Origin: Glaesserella sp041814905 | GTDB lineage: Bacteria > Pseudomonadota > Gammaproteobacteria > Enterobacterales > Pasteurellaceae | DNA length: 45,231 nt | Assembly (NCBI RefSeq): GCF_041814905.1 | Contig: NZ_JBGXYA010000010.1 | Coordinates: 1 to 45,231, forward strand | Direction of reading: 5' to 3' | Shown: positions 1-8,261 of the stretch, one piece after another | How positions within the stretch are numbered: position 1 is the first letter of the stretch | Layout of the letters: every line of letters begins with the position of its first letter | Program-made: the position numbers and the translations under genes | The notes under the pieces: generated by a model | What the model saw: the letters and a program-made list of their open reading frames with translations, nothing else | Told to the model about the DNA's origin: nothing | Databases searched by the model: none

Positions 1-141
1 ACCACCACCGTTTTCGTAAGTCACATAAGGGAAACGCCAAATATTTCCCAAACCGACCGCCGAACCGATAGAGGCAATAATAAATGCACGACGACCGGAG
101 AACGTTTCTCTTTTCGACGCAGAAGATTGAACATTAGACAC
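1..141 (-). CDS. sodium:neurotransmitter symporter family protein (N-terminal part)
   Basis: Only the first 47 codons are inside the window; the gene continues past base 1. Translation from a GTG at 141 gives a short polar head and then the first membrane helix with GSAVGLGNIWRFPY. That is the hallmark of TM1 in the NSS/SNF (LeuT-like) family, where it holds the unwound segment binding sodium and the amino-acid substrate. A GAGGAT ribosome binding site lies just upstream of the GTG. Bacterial members import amino acids with sodium across the inner membrane; the substrate cannot be told from this fragment. It lies downstream of scrR on the same strand with about 300 bases between, so it probably has its own promoter. 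Confidence 0.85.
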   Translation of the reverse strand, partial: MSNVQSSASKRETFSGRRAFIIASIGSAVGLGNIWRFPYVTYENGGG

Positions 142-179
142 GGTAAATATCCTCAAAAAAAACAACTCTCTTTTTGCAT

Positions 180-196
180 CCAACACAAAGTGTTGG
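180..196 (-). other. leader hairpin before the symporter gene
   Basis: A 7-bp stem, CCAACAC/GTGTTGG with an AAA loop, lies about 40 bases upstream of the GTG start. A run of eight A on the plus strand (T in the transcript) separates it from the ribosome binding site. It could be a weak attenuator, but the T run is not adjacent to the stem. The rest of the 142-443 gap is AT-rich and holds the inverted repeat at 285-330. Confidence 0.3.
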
Positions 197-284
197 GCAG
201 GTTGGCGAATATGCCTAATAATCAGGGAAAAGTAAAGAACTTAAAACGGAGATAATTTGAGACTTTGACCGATTTAATAAATAA

Positions 285-330
285 AAATGCTAGAAAAATA
301 CCAAAAAATCAGCATAATAATCTAGCATTT
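285..330. repeat. 10-bp inverted repeat with 26-bp spacer
   Basis: AAATGCTAGA at 285-294 is perfectly repeated in inverse as TCTAGCATTT at 321-330, with a 26-base spacer. It lies in the AT-rich gap between scrR and the symporter gene. The right arm read on the minus strand is TGCTAGATT, an extended -10-like sequence pointing at the symporter gene, so it may be promoter or operator DNA. The same 8-base core and spacing recur at 9271-9316. Confidence 0.4.
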
Positions 331-407
331 ATTAAAAATCAGTATTTTATATAATTTCAATTTTATTAAAACAGCACAACAAGTTGTTTAAAAATTTTAA
401 CAATTAT

Positions 408-435
408 TCATATTGCTTCAAGCTATACAATATGA
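408..435 (-). terminator. weak hairpin after scrR
   Basis: An 8-bp stem TCATATTG/CAATATGA begins 9 bases past the scrR stop codon. In the transcript it is followed by an A/T-rich stretch but not by a clean T run, so termination is only a possibility. Confidence 0.3.
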
Positions 436-443
436 TGCTCCGA

Positions 444-1475
444 CTAGTCGCGCCAAATCACCTCACAATCAACACGAATGCCTTCAGTTTCTACCTGCTT
501 ACCTTGTAGTTTTTGGCGAATTAATAAAAAAATCTGCTTCGCAATTTGTTCATGATCCTGCTTAATCGAATGAATATGGAAAGGCAATGCATTTAATAAA
601 TCATGATCATCGAACGTTGATAAATGAAGCTCACGATTTAGGAGTTTATCCATTTGCTTATGTTTGGTTAAATAACGAAGGACACCTTCTAAAATCGTAT
701 AAGAAGCGGTAAAAACCGATTCCGGCAAACGCCCCAAACGATCAACTAATTCTTTCATCATTAAATATCCGGAATAAGATTGATAATCTCGGTGCATGAT
801 CCAACCTTTTTGCTCCGTCAAATTCGCTTGTCTTAGCCCTTGGCGAAAACCGTTTAAACGTGATTCGCTCGGAGAAAGGGAAAGTAATCCGCCAAAATAG
901 TAATATTCTTTCAATTGATAAGTTCTGACCACTCGCTCAACCAATTCAGCAATCTTGGCTGAATCTTGGCTCACGACATAAGGAAGATCCAATTCCGGAA
1001 CTCGACGGTCGAGTTGCAATAATGGGGTTTGTCTAAATACACCTCTATAATATTTAGGATCTTGATGCGTCGGCGCCGTAATCAAAAGATCGATTTGACG
1101 ATCTAACAAACGCTCAACCGCGAGTTTTTCTTGTTGTGGATTATCATCCGAACAAGCAATAACTAACTGTAAACCGTTTTCACGGCAAAGCATCTCCAAT
1201 GTTTTTGCTGTAGACGCAAAACCATAGTTAGTCAGATCCGGGATAACAAGCCCAATCACATTAGTACGTCGTAATTTTAACGCTTTAGCATGAGCATTAG
1301 CTCTATATCCGTATTGCTTCGCAATATCTTCTACTTTTTGGCGGGTTTCCGGTTTAATACGAAACAAATCTGCTTGTCCGTTCAGTACCATACTTGCAGT
1401 AGTTTTTGAAACACCACTGATTTCAGCAATATCATTTAGCGTAACCCGCTTTCTTTCTTGTTTGACGTTCATCAT
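444..1475 (-). CDS. scrR: LacI-family sucrose operon repressor
   Basis: A 343-residue regulator of the LacI/GalR family. The N-terminus carries the helix-turn-helix (VTLNDIAEISGVSKTTASMV) and the hinge; the rest is a periplasmic-binding-protein-like sensor domain. The family binds palindromic operators with a central CG and is released by a sugar ligand, for ScrR fructose or fructose-1-phosphate. The frame opens at a GTG at 1484, but that codon overlaps the AGGAG ribosome binding site at 1484-1488. The ATG at 1475, 8 bases from the site, is the better start; an ATG at 1472 is also possible. Downstream of scrK and scrB on the same strand, it probably represses the scrK promoter, where a matching operator is seen. 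The ligand is inferred from the neighbours. Confidence 0.85.
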   Translation of the reverse strand: MMNVKQERKRVTLNDIAEISGVSKTTASMVLNGQADLFRIKPETRQKVEDIAKQYGYRANAHAKALKLRRTNVIGLVIPDLTNYGFASTAKTLEMLCRENGLQLVIACSDDNPQQEKLAVERLLDRQIDLLITAPTHQDPKYYRGVFRQTPLLQLDRRVPELDLPYVVSQDSAKIAELVERVVRTYQLKEYYYFGGLLSLSPSESRLNGFRQGLRQANLTEQKGWIMHRDYQSYSGYLMMKELVDRLGRLPESVFTASYTILEGVLRYLTKHKQMDKLLNRELHLSTFDDHDLLNALPFHIHSIKQDHEQIAKQIFLLIRQKLQGKQVETEGIRVDCEVIWRD

Positions 1476-1581
1476 TGTCGTCACTCCTTTTAATATTTAT
1501 TGTTATTCTTAAATAATTATCACGCTCCAACAGTAAAGCGCAAAAGTGGCTTATCATACATCCAATATCATGCGTGAGATG

Positions 1582-1590
1582 ACAAGCGGT
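1582..1590. repeat. DNA uptake signal (Apl-type USS)
   Basis: ACAAGCGGT core in the scrB-scrR gap. This 9-mer is the uptake signal of the Actinobacillus pleuropneumoniae group of Pasteurellaceae and is scattered through the window. Confidence 0.7.
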
Positions 1591-1672
1591 AAGTTCCTCT
1601 AAAAATCTTCCAAACCTCCTTATTCATAAGCGGCTGATTAGGTCATTGACAAACCAGCCTCTTATTTTGTCC

Positions 1673-3115
1673 TTATTCGTACGTAATCTCATTCATTTCT
1701 GCAACTTGAATATCAAGTGCGCGGGATGTTTCAATCACATTTTCACGATCTGCAATAAAGAAACGTGATGTGAGAACTTTTTCCCCATGATTTAAGAAAA
1801 TCTCAACAACAGAACGATCAAAGAAAATATCAATATGCTCTAAACGCTCAACCTCACAATGGCGCTGCAAATCGAATTTTTTCATCTCTTTTGTCTGTTC
1901 CGAAGCAGAACGATCTAACGTCAACAAACCGTTTTCATAACGCAAGACAAGATGTTGTCCTTTTACATTATTAAAAAACTTCACAACAAGCGGTTGGTTT
2001 TGGACATTAATTTGTAAATATGATGTCTCTAAATTAGCAATTTCTTGTTTGCCATTTATACGAATCGTTTGCTTATTAGCAAGTTTAGCACATATTTCAT
2101 TGACAGGAAACTGATAAAGTTTACTATTTTTTACATTCATTTGACGAGGCATCGTTAGCATAGAATGCCATTTATATTTATCGGTCGGATAAGTCAGGTC
2201 CGGCAAGCCAATCCAACCAAATAAAATACCTTTGGCACTTTGAATCGTTTGTGGTGCGTAAAAATCAAATCCATAGTCTAATTCTTCGATATGCTCGGCA
2301 TTTAAAATATTCCCACTTAGCTGACCAAGCGCATAAGTTGCGTGATAATTATTTTGGAAAGAGCGGGCTTCACGTGATTTACCTTGTGGAGACCATACAA
2401 AAATGTCTTTACCATCCAAATGAAATAAATCCGGACATTCCCACATAAATACATGGCTATTATCAAAATCAGCAATCGCCAATTCAGACAATAAACGTGG
2501 CGTATCCTCCAAATTATCCATTTCATACAATAGCGCCGTACCACTTAAATTTTCACGTTGAGCGCCCAATACAAAGCGGATTTTGCCTTCCGCGGTAACA
2601 AAAGGTTTCGGGTCACGTACATGCTCGGTATAACCTGCCGGAGCTTGATCAATAATGCAACGCTTCTCAAGTAACTTTCCGGCTTTATCAAAGATTGCAA
2701 TATTTTGGTGAGGAACACGTTGATTATCGCTTGCTCGGCGCGTATTTCCTGTATAGAACGCAACAATCTTATTGTCCCATAAAATAGCACCACCGGAATA
2801 ACAACCGTGAGATTCAAACATCTCATCCGGAATCAGCGGATCGGCTTCTGAAAAATGCTGAAAATCCTTTGTAATATAATGTTTCCAATGCTTCATTCCG
2901 TGAATTGCATCATACGGAAACCATTGATAAAAAATATGATATTTTTCACCGTCAAAAATCAAGCCATTAGGATCATTGAGTAATCCTGTCGGAGGAACCA
3001 AATGATAAGTCGGACGAAAATCGTGATCTTGTTCTACGATTTTTCGAATTTCCGCCAATTCGCCTTCTTGTTGGGCATGAAGGCTTTTATATTTACCTTG
3101 ATTAAAAATATGCAT
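1673..3115 (-). CDS. scrB: sucrose-6-phosphate hydrolase (GH32)
   Basis: A cytoplasmic enzyme of 480 residues that splits sucrose-6-phosphate into glucose-6-phosphate and fructose. Glycoside hydrolase family 32 marks are all present: LNDPNG at 46-51 (D48 is the expected nucleophile), the RDP motif at 167-169 (transition-state stabiliser), and WECPDLF around 225-231 (E226 as acid/base). The C-terminal beta-sandwich typical of the family follows. There is no signal peptide. The ATG at 3115 has a GAGGGGAAAG ribosome binding site, almost the same leader as scrK. It lies 69 bases behind scrK, across a strong hairpin, and ahead of scrR. A phosphorylated substrate implies a PTS sucrose transporter, which is not in the window. 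Confidence 0.92.
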   Translation of the reverse strand: MHIFNQGKYKSLHAQQEGELAEIRKIVEQDHDFRPTYHLVPPTGLLNDPNGLIFDGEKYHIFYQWFPYDAIHGMKHWKHYITKDFQHFSEADPLIPDEMFESHGCYSGGAILWDNKIVAFYTGNTRRASDNQRVPHQNIAIFDKAGKLLEKRCIIDQAPAGYTEHVRDPKPFVTAEGKIRFVLGAQRENLSGTALLYEMDNLEDTPRLLSELAIADFDNSHVFMWECPDLFHLDGKDIFVWSPQGKSREARSFQNNYHATYALGQLSGNILNAEHIEELDYGFDFYAPQTIQSAKGILFGWIGLPDLTYPTDKYKWHSMLTMPRQMNVKNSKLYQFPVNEICAKLANKQTIRINGKQEIANLETSYLQINVQNQPLVVKFFNNVKGQHLVLRYENGLLTLDRSASEQTKEMKKFDLQRHCEVERLEHIDIFFDRSVVEIFLNHGEKVLTSRFFIADRENVIETSRALDIQVAEMNEITYE

Positions 3116-3155
3116 TGCTTTCCCCTCGTATTGAAATGAATTATCTCTTACTAAA

Positions 3156-3179
3156 AAGGACGCATTTTCATGCGTCCTT
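3156..3179 (-). terminator. intercistronic hairpin between scrK and scrB
   Basis: Perfect 10-bp arms AAGGACGCAT/ATGCGTCCTT with a four-base loop. In the transcript direction the loop is GAAA (a stable GNRA tetraloop) and the stem runs into five T. It starts 5 bases after the scrK stop, so it should reduce read-through into scrB or stabilise the scrK mRNA 3' end. Confidence 0.75.
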
Positions 3180-3184
3180 GTCGA

Positions 3185-4108
3185 TTAACTTGCTAAAAAT
3201 TCTTCCAGTTGAATTTTATTCGGCAATGCCGACATTGCTCCTTTTGCCGTTGTTGCCAACGCGCCGGATGCATTCGCTTTACGAATCACATCAATTAATA
3301 CAGACTCCTGCTTCCAATTTTCCGCTTGAGATAAACCGGCTAATAAACCACTTACAAAAGCATCGCCCGCACCAGTTGTATCTACCGGTTTTAAAGCCTT
3401 ACCGGCAACGATTTTACTTTCACCGTTTAAATGATATATCGCGCCGTCTTTTCCTAAAGTAATAATAATAAGTTTATTCGGGTACTGCGTTGTAATTGCT
3501 TTGGTTGCATCATCTAATGTTGTGGTATTTGTCAGTAAAGTTAATTCTTCTTCTGAAAATTTTAATACATCCGCCATGGCTACTACGCTATTAACAACCT
3601 GTTTCATCTCATCTAAGGATGCCCAAAGTGATTCACGTAAATTTGGATCAAAAGAGAAAAAGCCACCAGCCTCTTTAATACGGCGAATAGCTTCAATCGT
3701 GGTAGAACGAGAGGGATCATTAATTAATGCAATGGAACAACAGTGAAGCCATTCACCGGTGTGAAATGTCGGTAAATCCGATACTTCAAGAAATTGATCA
3801 GCACTTGGGTTAACCATAAAAGTGAAACTGCGTTCACCATCATCAAGCCCGACAATAACAGTTGAGGTCCGCTGCTTAGGATCGAGGATCATATGTTCTG
3901 TTGACACATTTTCTGCACGTAATGTTTGTTGCATGAATTTACCTAACGGATCATTTCCCACTCTTCCGATAAATCCGGACTCCACGCCTAAACGAGAAAC
4001 ACCAACCGCCACATTGGCCGGTGCACCACCGGCACAACGTAGATAGTGGCTTTCTCCATCAGGAATTAAATCGACAACAGCATCACCAAGTACCCAAATT
4101 TTACTCAT
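3185..4108 (-). CDS. scrK: fructokinase (PfkB family)
   Basis: A sugar kinase of 307 residues that phosphorylates the fructose released by ScrB to fructose-6-phosphate with ATP. The PfkB/ribokinase signatures are visible: GGAPANVAVGVSRLG at 27-41 (sugar-binding end) and DTTGAGDAF at 243-251, with D249 the expected catalytic base and the anion hole around it. Length is normal for bacterial fructokinases. It is first in the scrK-scrB-scrR cluster, with a promoter whose spacer contains a LacI-type operator and a GAGGGGAAT ribosome binding site. Other PfkB kinases (aminoimidazole riboside kinase, for example) look alike; the specificity is taken from the context. Confidence 0.88.
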   Translation of the reverse strand: MSKIWVLGDAVVDLIPDGESHYLRCAGGAPANVAVGVSRLGVESGFIGRVGNDPLGKFMQQTLRAENVSTEHMILDPKQRTSTVIVGLDDGERSFTFMVNPSADQFLEVSDLPTFHTGEWLHCCSIALINDPSRSTTIEAIRRIKEAGGFFSFDPNLRESLWASLDEMKQVVNSVVAMADVLKFSEEELTLLTNTTTLDDATKAITTQYPNKLIIITLGKDGAIYHLNGESKIVAGKALKPVDTTGAGDAFVSGLLAGLSQAENWKQESVLIDVIRKANASGALATTAKGAMSALPNKIQLEEFLAS

Positions 4109-4143
4109 ACATTCCCCTCGTGATTAGTTAAATAATATGTGAA

Positions 4144-4172
4144 ATAGTAGCTAAAACGGTTTAGTTTTGCAA
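4144..4172 (-). promoter_or_regulatory. scrK promoter
   Basis: On the minus strand TTGCAA (4167-4172) and TACTAT (4144-4149) are exactly 17 bases apart, with a likely start near 4137, about 30 bases before the scrK ATG. The spacer contains the palindromic operator, an arrangement expected for direct repression. Confidence 0.65.
4151..4164. promoter_or_regulatory. putative ScrR operator
   Basis: CTAAAACGGTTTAG is a 14-base palindrome centred on CG with one mismatched pair. This is the general form of LacI/GalR-family operators. It lies between the -35 and -10 elements of the scrK promoter. No second convincing copy was found before scrB or scrR. Confidence 0.6.
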
Positions 4173-4208
4173 TTTAAGATCCCGCAGTTGACTAAAATTT
4201 ACCCTAAA

Positions 4209-4236
4209 AAAATGCCAACCCGAAGGTTGGCATTTT
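4209..4236. terminator. terminator after the coiled-coil lipoprotein gene
   Basis: Perfect 12-bp stem (core AATGCCAACC/GGTTGGCATT). The loop is CGAA on the plus strand, TTCG in the minus-strand transcript, a very stable tetraloop. A and T runs flank both sides, so it can work in both directions. Confidence 0.85.
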
Positions 4237-4255
4237 AATTTTTTATTCTAAAGGT

Positions 4256-4867
4256 TTATTTCGTTTCTGTTGCAGCTTTCGCTTCTTCCGCCTTTTGCTC
4301 TACAGCTTCCGCCGCTTTCTCAGAACCGGCCTTTAAATCGGATGCGGCTTCTTGCATTGCTTTCCCAAAACTATCCATTTTATCTGCAATTGCACCTTGA
4401 GCTTCCTTCATTGTATTATCCAAACTGCTTTTCACGTCATCAAACGTTTCCGAGAGCTTACTTTTTTTCTCTTCAACTGCAGGTTGATCTAATTTTGCTT
4501 CCAGCGTCTTTTTCATCTCTTCCCATTTTTCTTCCGAGATTTTTTTCGCTTCTGCAATTTGATTAGCAACTGAATTTTGGATTTCAGCCACTTTTGCATC
4601 CGCTAATTTTTGTGTTTCTGCAATTTTATCATCTGCCTGTTTTTGAATCTCAGCAATTTTAATCTCTGCGGCTTTTTGAGCTTCTGCCACTCTTTCATCT
4701 GCAGATTTTTGTACTGCCGCAACTTTCTCATCCGACGCTTTTTGAACCTCAACCAATTTAGCCTCTAAGGCCTTTAAATCGGCTTCTAATTTTGCCTTAC
4801 CGTTATCACAACCGCTTAAAGAAATAGTTGCACCTAAAACAAGAACCGCTAATAGTGATTTTTTCAT
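4256..4867 (-). CDS. coiled-coil lipoprotein with 11-residue repeats
   Basis: A 203-residue predicted lipoprotein of unrecognised function. A basic, hydrophobic signal peptide ends in the lipobox LSGC with the lipidated cysteine at 20. Aspartate at +2 is the Lol-avoidance residue in enterobacteria and may hold the protein in the inner membrane. From residue 42 to 118 the chain is seven consecutive 11-residue units of the form QKxADxKxAEx, predicting a long right-handed (hendecad) helix or coiled coil. The tail (about 130-203) is Ala/Lys/Glu-rich and helical too. It has its own terminator and lies 84 bases behind rne. A periplasmic spacer or stress lipoprotein would fit, but nothing in the sequence proves a role. 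Confidence 0.75.
   Translation of the reverse strand: MKKSLLAVLVLGATISLSGCDNGKAKLEADLKALEAKLVEVQKASDEKVAAVQKSADERVAEAQKAAEIKIAEIQKQADDKIAETQKLADAKVAEIQNSVANQIAEAKKISEEKWEEMKKTLEAKLDQPAVEEKKSKLSETFDDVKSSLDNTMKEAQGAIADKMDSFGKAMQEAASDLKAGSEKAAEAVEQKAEEAKAATETK
4514..4744 (-). repeat. seven tandem 33-bp coding repeats
   Basis: Encodes residues 42-118 of the lipoprotein as seven 11-residue units. Units 1-5 begin with QK; the last two have drifted to QN and KK starts. Divergence between units means they are old, but the even 33-base period could still support copy-number change. Confidence 0.7.
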
Positions 4868-4951
4868 TTAAAGTCCCTCTTAGATAAAATAATTACCGCT
4901 TTTTAGAAACCAATCCTAAAGGATATTTCCCCTAGGGCTAATACAATACCG

Positions 4952-7948
4952 CTAACTATTCGTTGAAGCAACCCGCGGAGCCGAATAAACATGACTAACT
5001 GCACTCGTATGCCCGCCAAACCCTTTACCGTAGAAATAATACTTAGAATGTTGCCATTCTGTGATCACTACAGGTTCCGCTTGTACTATCGGTGCTGCAG
5101 CGATGGCGGTATCAGACTGAGTATGTACTACGCGAGAGAAGGTACCTAATTTGCCCTCAAACTGATAGTTGCTTTGATAAACGGGCACCGCATCAACTAC
5201 CGTTTTCGGTTCTATCACATCTTTGCTTTCCACTATATGCGACTCAGTTGCTTGAATATCCGCTTTGACGGATTTACGACGCGCTTGATTTTCTTTCACT
5301 AAATCACGTTCTGTAGCTTGTGCAACAACCATTCCAAAAGGTTGGCTCGACTTCACTGCCGGTTTTTCGGTTTTTATAACATTGTCTTCCGAAACTCCGC
5401 GACGTTCATGATTTTCTTTCACTAGATCACGATTTGTACTTTGTGCAACAAAATTACCAAACGGTACGGTAGATTCTTTTTCAGCTTCTACGGTTATTTT
5501 TTCATCCTGATCCTGCTGTTGCAATATTTCATCTACGGATAAGAAATGCGGTTTTTCTTCCGAAACAACTTTTGCCGATTCGTAAAATTTCACCCAAATC
5601 TTACCGCTTGCAAGTTCCGGCGAAGCCACTGCCGCCGTTAATGGCATAGCTGCAGGCATTACGTCTTCACGACGTTCGCGACGACGTTGGTTACCGACAC
5701 GTAAATGGCGAGGTAAACGACGTTGACGAGAGCCTTCGCGGACTTCGCTACGTTCTTCGGTATTTAGATTATTTTCTACTGAGACTTCCGTTTCGAGCAG
5801 CGTTGATGCCATCACATTACTTGGTTTTGGTTGTTGCTCTTGTTTAATGACAACAGGAGTTTCAATCGGTTTTGGCTGAAGATTTTCTTCAACAATTTCA
5901 TTACTTGTAATATCTACGACCGCATCTACACGCACTTTTTTACGCAATTCACGACGCTGACGACGCTCAGCCACTTTACTTTCACGTTGTGGTTGACGTT
6001 CGGCTTGCTTTGCCGGTGATCCAACGACTTCTTCAACCACTTCGCGACGTTTTTTCGACTCGCTTTGAATATTGTCTTTAACTACAGCAACTTCAGCTTG
6101 TGACTGCGAGATCTTTTTGTCTTGTTGACGTTCGTTACGGTTTGGTCGCTCACGTCGTTGTTGACGGCGTTCTCGCTGATTACGGGCTTTGCCTTTAATT
6201 GCTTGTTTTGCCTCCGGCTCTTTTTCTTCCGGTGCAAAGAAACTTTTTATTTTTGCAATTAAACGGCTAAGGAATGACGGTTTTACTTCCTCTCTTTTTA
6301 CCGGTGTCGGAGCCGGTTGTAAATTAAGTTCTGAACTTTGCAATACCGATTCGACAGTAATGACCGGTTCGTTACGTGTCACTAAAGCTTCTTCATAGGA
6401 GGCTGAAGGAACTGCGGCTTCTTCCTCACGTTCTTGATAACGTTTTGCTAAATCATAACTTAAAGTCGGTACCACTTCATTTTCACGTAAACGATAGACA
6501 CTAAAATGTGGTGTCTCCATATTTTCTGTCGGCACCACAATGACTTGAACTTCATGGCGTTTTTCGATATCACTGATCGCTTTACGCTTTTCGTTCAATA
6601 AATAAGTTGCAATTTGAACCGGTACAATCGTATGAACTTGTGCCGAATTTTCTTTAATCGCTTCTTCTTCCAGTAGACGTAAAATGGATAAAGCAATCGA
6701 CTCGTTATCACGGATTTTGCCTGTGCCTTGACAGCGTGGGCAAACGTGTGATGACGCTTCACTTAACGATGGACTTAAACGCTGACGGCTCATTTCGAGC
6801 AAGCCGAAACGAGAAATACGTCCAAACTGGATTCTTGCACGGTCTTGGCGTGTTGCTTCACGGATACGGTTTTCCACTTCACGCTGATGACGAACTGGGG
6901 TCATATCAATAAAGTCGATCACGATTAAACCGCCCAAGTCACGCAAACGTAACTGACGAGCAATTTCGTCTGCCGCTTCCAAGTTGGTATTTAATGCGGT
7001 TTCTTCAATATCGCCACCACGAGTTGCGCGGGACGAGTTGATGTCGATAGCCGTCAGAGCTTCGGTCACATCAATCACAATAGAACCGCCTGATGGCAAA
7101 CGCACTTCACGTTGGAATGCCGATTCAATTTGCGACTCGATTTGATAATGGCTGAACAACGGTACTTCGCCTTCATACAGACGCACACGGTTGATAAAAT
7201 CAGGACGGACTAAACGAATGTGATTTTTCGCTTTTTCAAACACCTTTTTGTTATCGATCAGAATCTCACCGATATCACGACGGAGATAATCACGAATTGC
7301 ACGCACGATTACGTCGCTTTCTTGGTGGATAAGGAATGGCGCAGGACGAGATCCTGCTGCTTTTTTAATTGCATCCCAATGGTGTAATAAGACTTTTAAG
7401 TCCCACTGTAACTCTTCGGGTGATTTACCGACACCGGCAGTACGTACGATTAAACCGACTTCATCCGGCACTTCTAAACTGTCTAACGCATCTTTAAGCT
7501 CTAAACGCTCATCACCTTCGATACGACGGGAAATACCGCCGGCACGAGGATTATTCGGCATTAACACGAGGTAACTGCCGGCAAGCGAAATAAATGTGGT
7601 TAACGCCGCACCTTTGTTACCGCGTTCTTCTTTGCTGACTTGAACGATGACTTCCGTCCCTTCTTGAATAATATCCTTAATATTCGGGCGACCTTGGAAC
7701 ACATAGCCTTCAGGGAAGTACTCACGAGAAATTTCTTTTAACGGAAGGAAACCGTGACGTTCAGCACCGTAATCGACAAATGCCGCTTCCAGACTCGGTT
7801 CGACACGGGTAATTTTACCTTTGTAGATATTCGCTTTCTTTTGTTCGTGTCCCGGACTTTCAATGTCCAAGTCGAACAGTCGTTGCCCGTCAACAAGGGC
7901 AACTCGCAACTCTTCTTTTTGAGTTGCATTGATTAACATTCTTTTCAT
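4952..7948 (-). CDS. rne: ribonuclease E
   Basis: The main endoribonuclease of mRNA decay and rRNA/tRNA processing, 998 residues, at the inner membrane. The catalytic half has the S1 RNA-binding domain (about 38-118), the DNase I-like domain with AIDINS and VIDFIDM supplying the magnesium-binding aspartates (E. coli D303 and D346), and the zinc-link CPRC at about 404-407 that joins subunits into a tetramer. The C-terminal half is a low-complexity scaffold with two arginine-rich RNA-binding stretches (about 585-610 and 740-763). A duplicated PFGxxVAQxTxRDLVKEN motif follows at about 829 and 870. Partners of this scaffold cannot be assigned by sequence. The long upstream region contains a structured leader consistent with autoregulation. 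Confidence 0.97.
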   Translation of the reverse strand: MKRMLINATQKEELRVALVDGQRLFDLDIESPGHEQKKANIYKGKITRVEPSLEAAFVDYGAERHGFLPLKEISREYFPEGYVFQGRPNIKDIIQEGTEVIVQVSKEERGNKGAALTTFISLAGSYLVLMPNNPRAGGISRRIEGDERLELKDALDSLEVPDEVGLIVRTAGVGKSPEELQWDLKVLLHHWDAIKKAAGSRPAPFLIHQESDVIVRAIRDYLRRDIGEILIDNKKVFEKAKNHIRLVRPDFINRVRLYEGEVPLFSHYQIESQIESAFQREVRLPSGGSIVIDVTEALTAIDINSSRATRGGDIEETALNTNLEAADEIARQLRLRDLGGLIVIDFIDMTPVRHQREVENRIREATRQDRARIQFGRISRFGLLEMSRQRLSPSLSEASSHVCPRCQGTGKIRDNESIALSILRLLEEEAIKENSAQVHTIVPVQIATYLLNEKRKAISDIEKRHEVQVIVVPTENMETPHFSVYRLRENEVVPTLSYDLAKRYQEREEEAAVPSASYEEALVTRNEPVITVESVLQSSELNLQPAPTPVKREEVKPSFLSRLIAKIKSFFAPEEKEPEAKQAIKGKARNQRERRQQRRERPNRNERQQDKKISQSQAEVAVVKDNIQSESKKRREVVEEVVGSPAKQAERQPQRESKVAERRQRRELRKKVRVDAVVDITSNEIVEENLQPKPIETPVVIKQEQQPKPSNVMASTLLETEVSVENNLNTEERSEVREGSRQRRLPRHLRVGNQRRRERREDVMPAAMPLTAAVASPELASGKIWVKFYESAKVVSEEKPHFLSVDEILQQQDQDEKITVEAEKESTVPFGNFVAQSTNRDLVKENHERRGVSEDNVIKTEKPAVKSSQPFGMVVAQATERDLVKENQARRKSVKADIQATESHIVESKDVIEPKTVVDAVPVYQSNYQFEGKLGTFSRVVHTQSDTAIAAAPIVQAEPVVITEWQHSKYYFYGKGFGGHTSAVSHVYSAPRVASTNS
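5289..5468 (-). repeat. duplicated motif in the RNase E scaffold
   Basis: Two direct copies (5289-5345 and 5412-5468) are offset by 123 bases, or 41 codons. They encode PFG-VAQ-T-RDLVKEN twice, at residues about 829-850 and 870-891. DNA and protein are both well conserved between copies while the sequence around them is not, which suggests a linear binding motif kept in two copies. Confidence 0.7.
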
Positions 7949-7984
7949 TGTGTTTTCTCATTTTATTTTTCATATTGTTCTGCT

Positions 7985-8061
7985 CATACGGCTTGGGTTC
8001 GTGTTTTTGCTTGTGCGTCAATCTCCCGACTGTCTGAGGACAAACTGACTGAAGCCGTATG
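7985..8061 (-). promoter_or_regulatory. structured 5' leader of rne (rne5-like)
   Basis: CATACGGCTT (7985-7994) pairs perfectly with AAGCCGTATG (8052-8061) and closes a 57-base domain with internal pairing, 37 bases before the rne ATG. RNase E controls its own mRNA through conserved hairpins in the 5' leader (Rfam rne5), and this element is where such a structure is expected. The rest of the 7949-8323 gap holds an uptake signal at 8131-8139, a small AACCGC/GCGGTT hairpin at 8163-8177, and presumably the rne promoter, which was not resolved. Confidence 0.55.
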
Positions 8062-8261
8062 TTCTAATGTGATCTGTCTTATGTCTTACACTCAAATCTT
8101 GACTGCATAATCAATCACTTAGCTTGTATAACAAGCGGTGCGTTTTCTGCTATTTTTTGCAAAACCGCCGTGCGGTTATCATAGACGGAAAAAGCGAATC
8201 ATTATGGCATTTTAAGAGAGAAATAGAAAGGCAAAAGTAGGGGAATTTAGGATAAAAAAAT

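Noticed and set aside
1476..1672. Possible second ScrR operator or promoter between scrB and scrR
   Set aside because: No palindrome with a central CG comparable to 4151-4164 was found; only a weak GGCTG/CAGCC pairing and an uptake signal are there.
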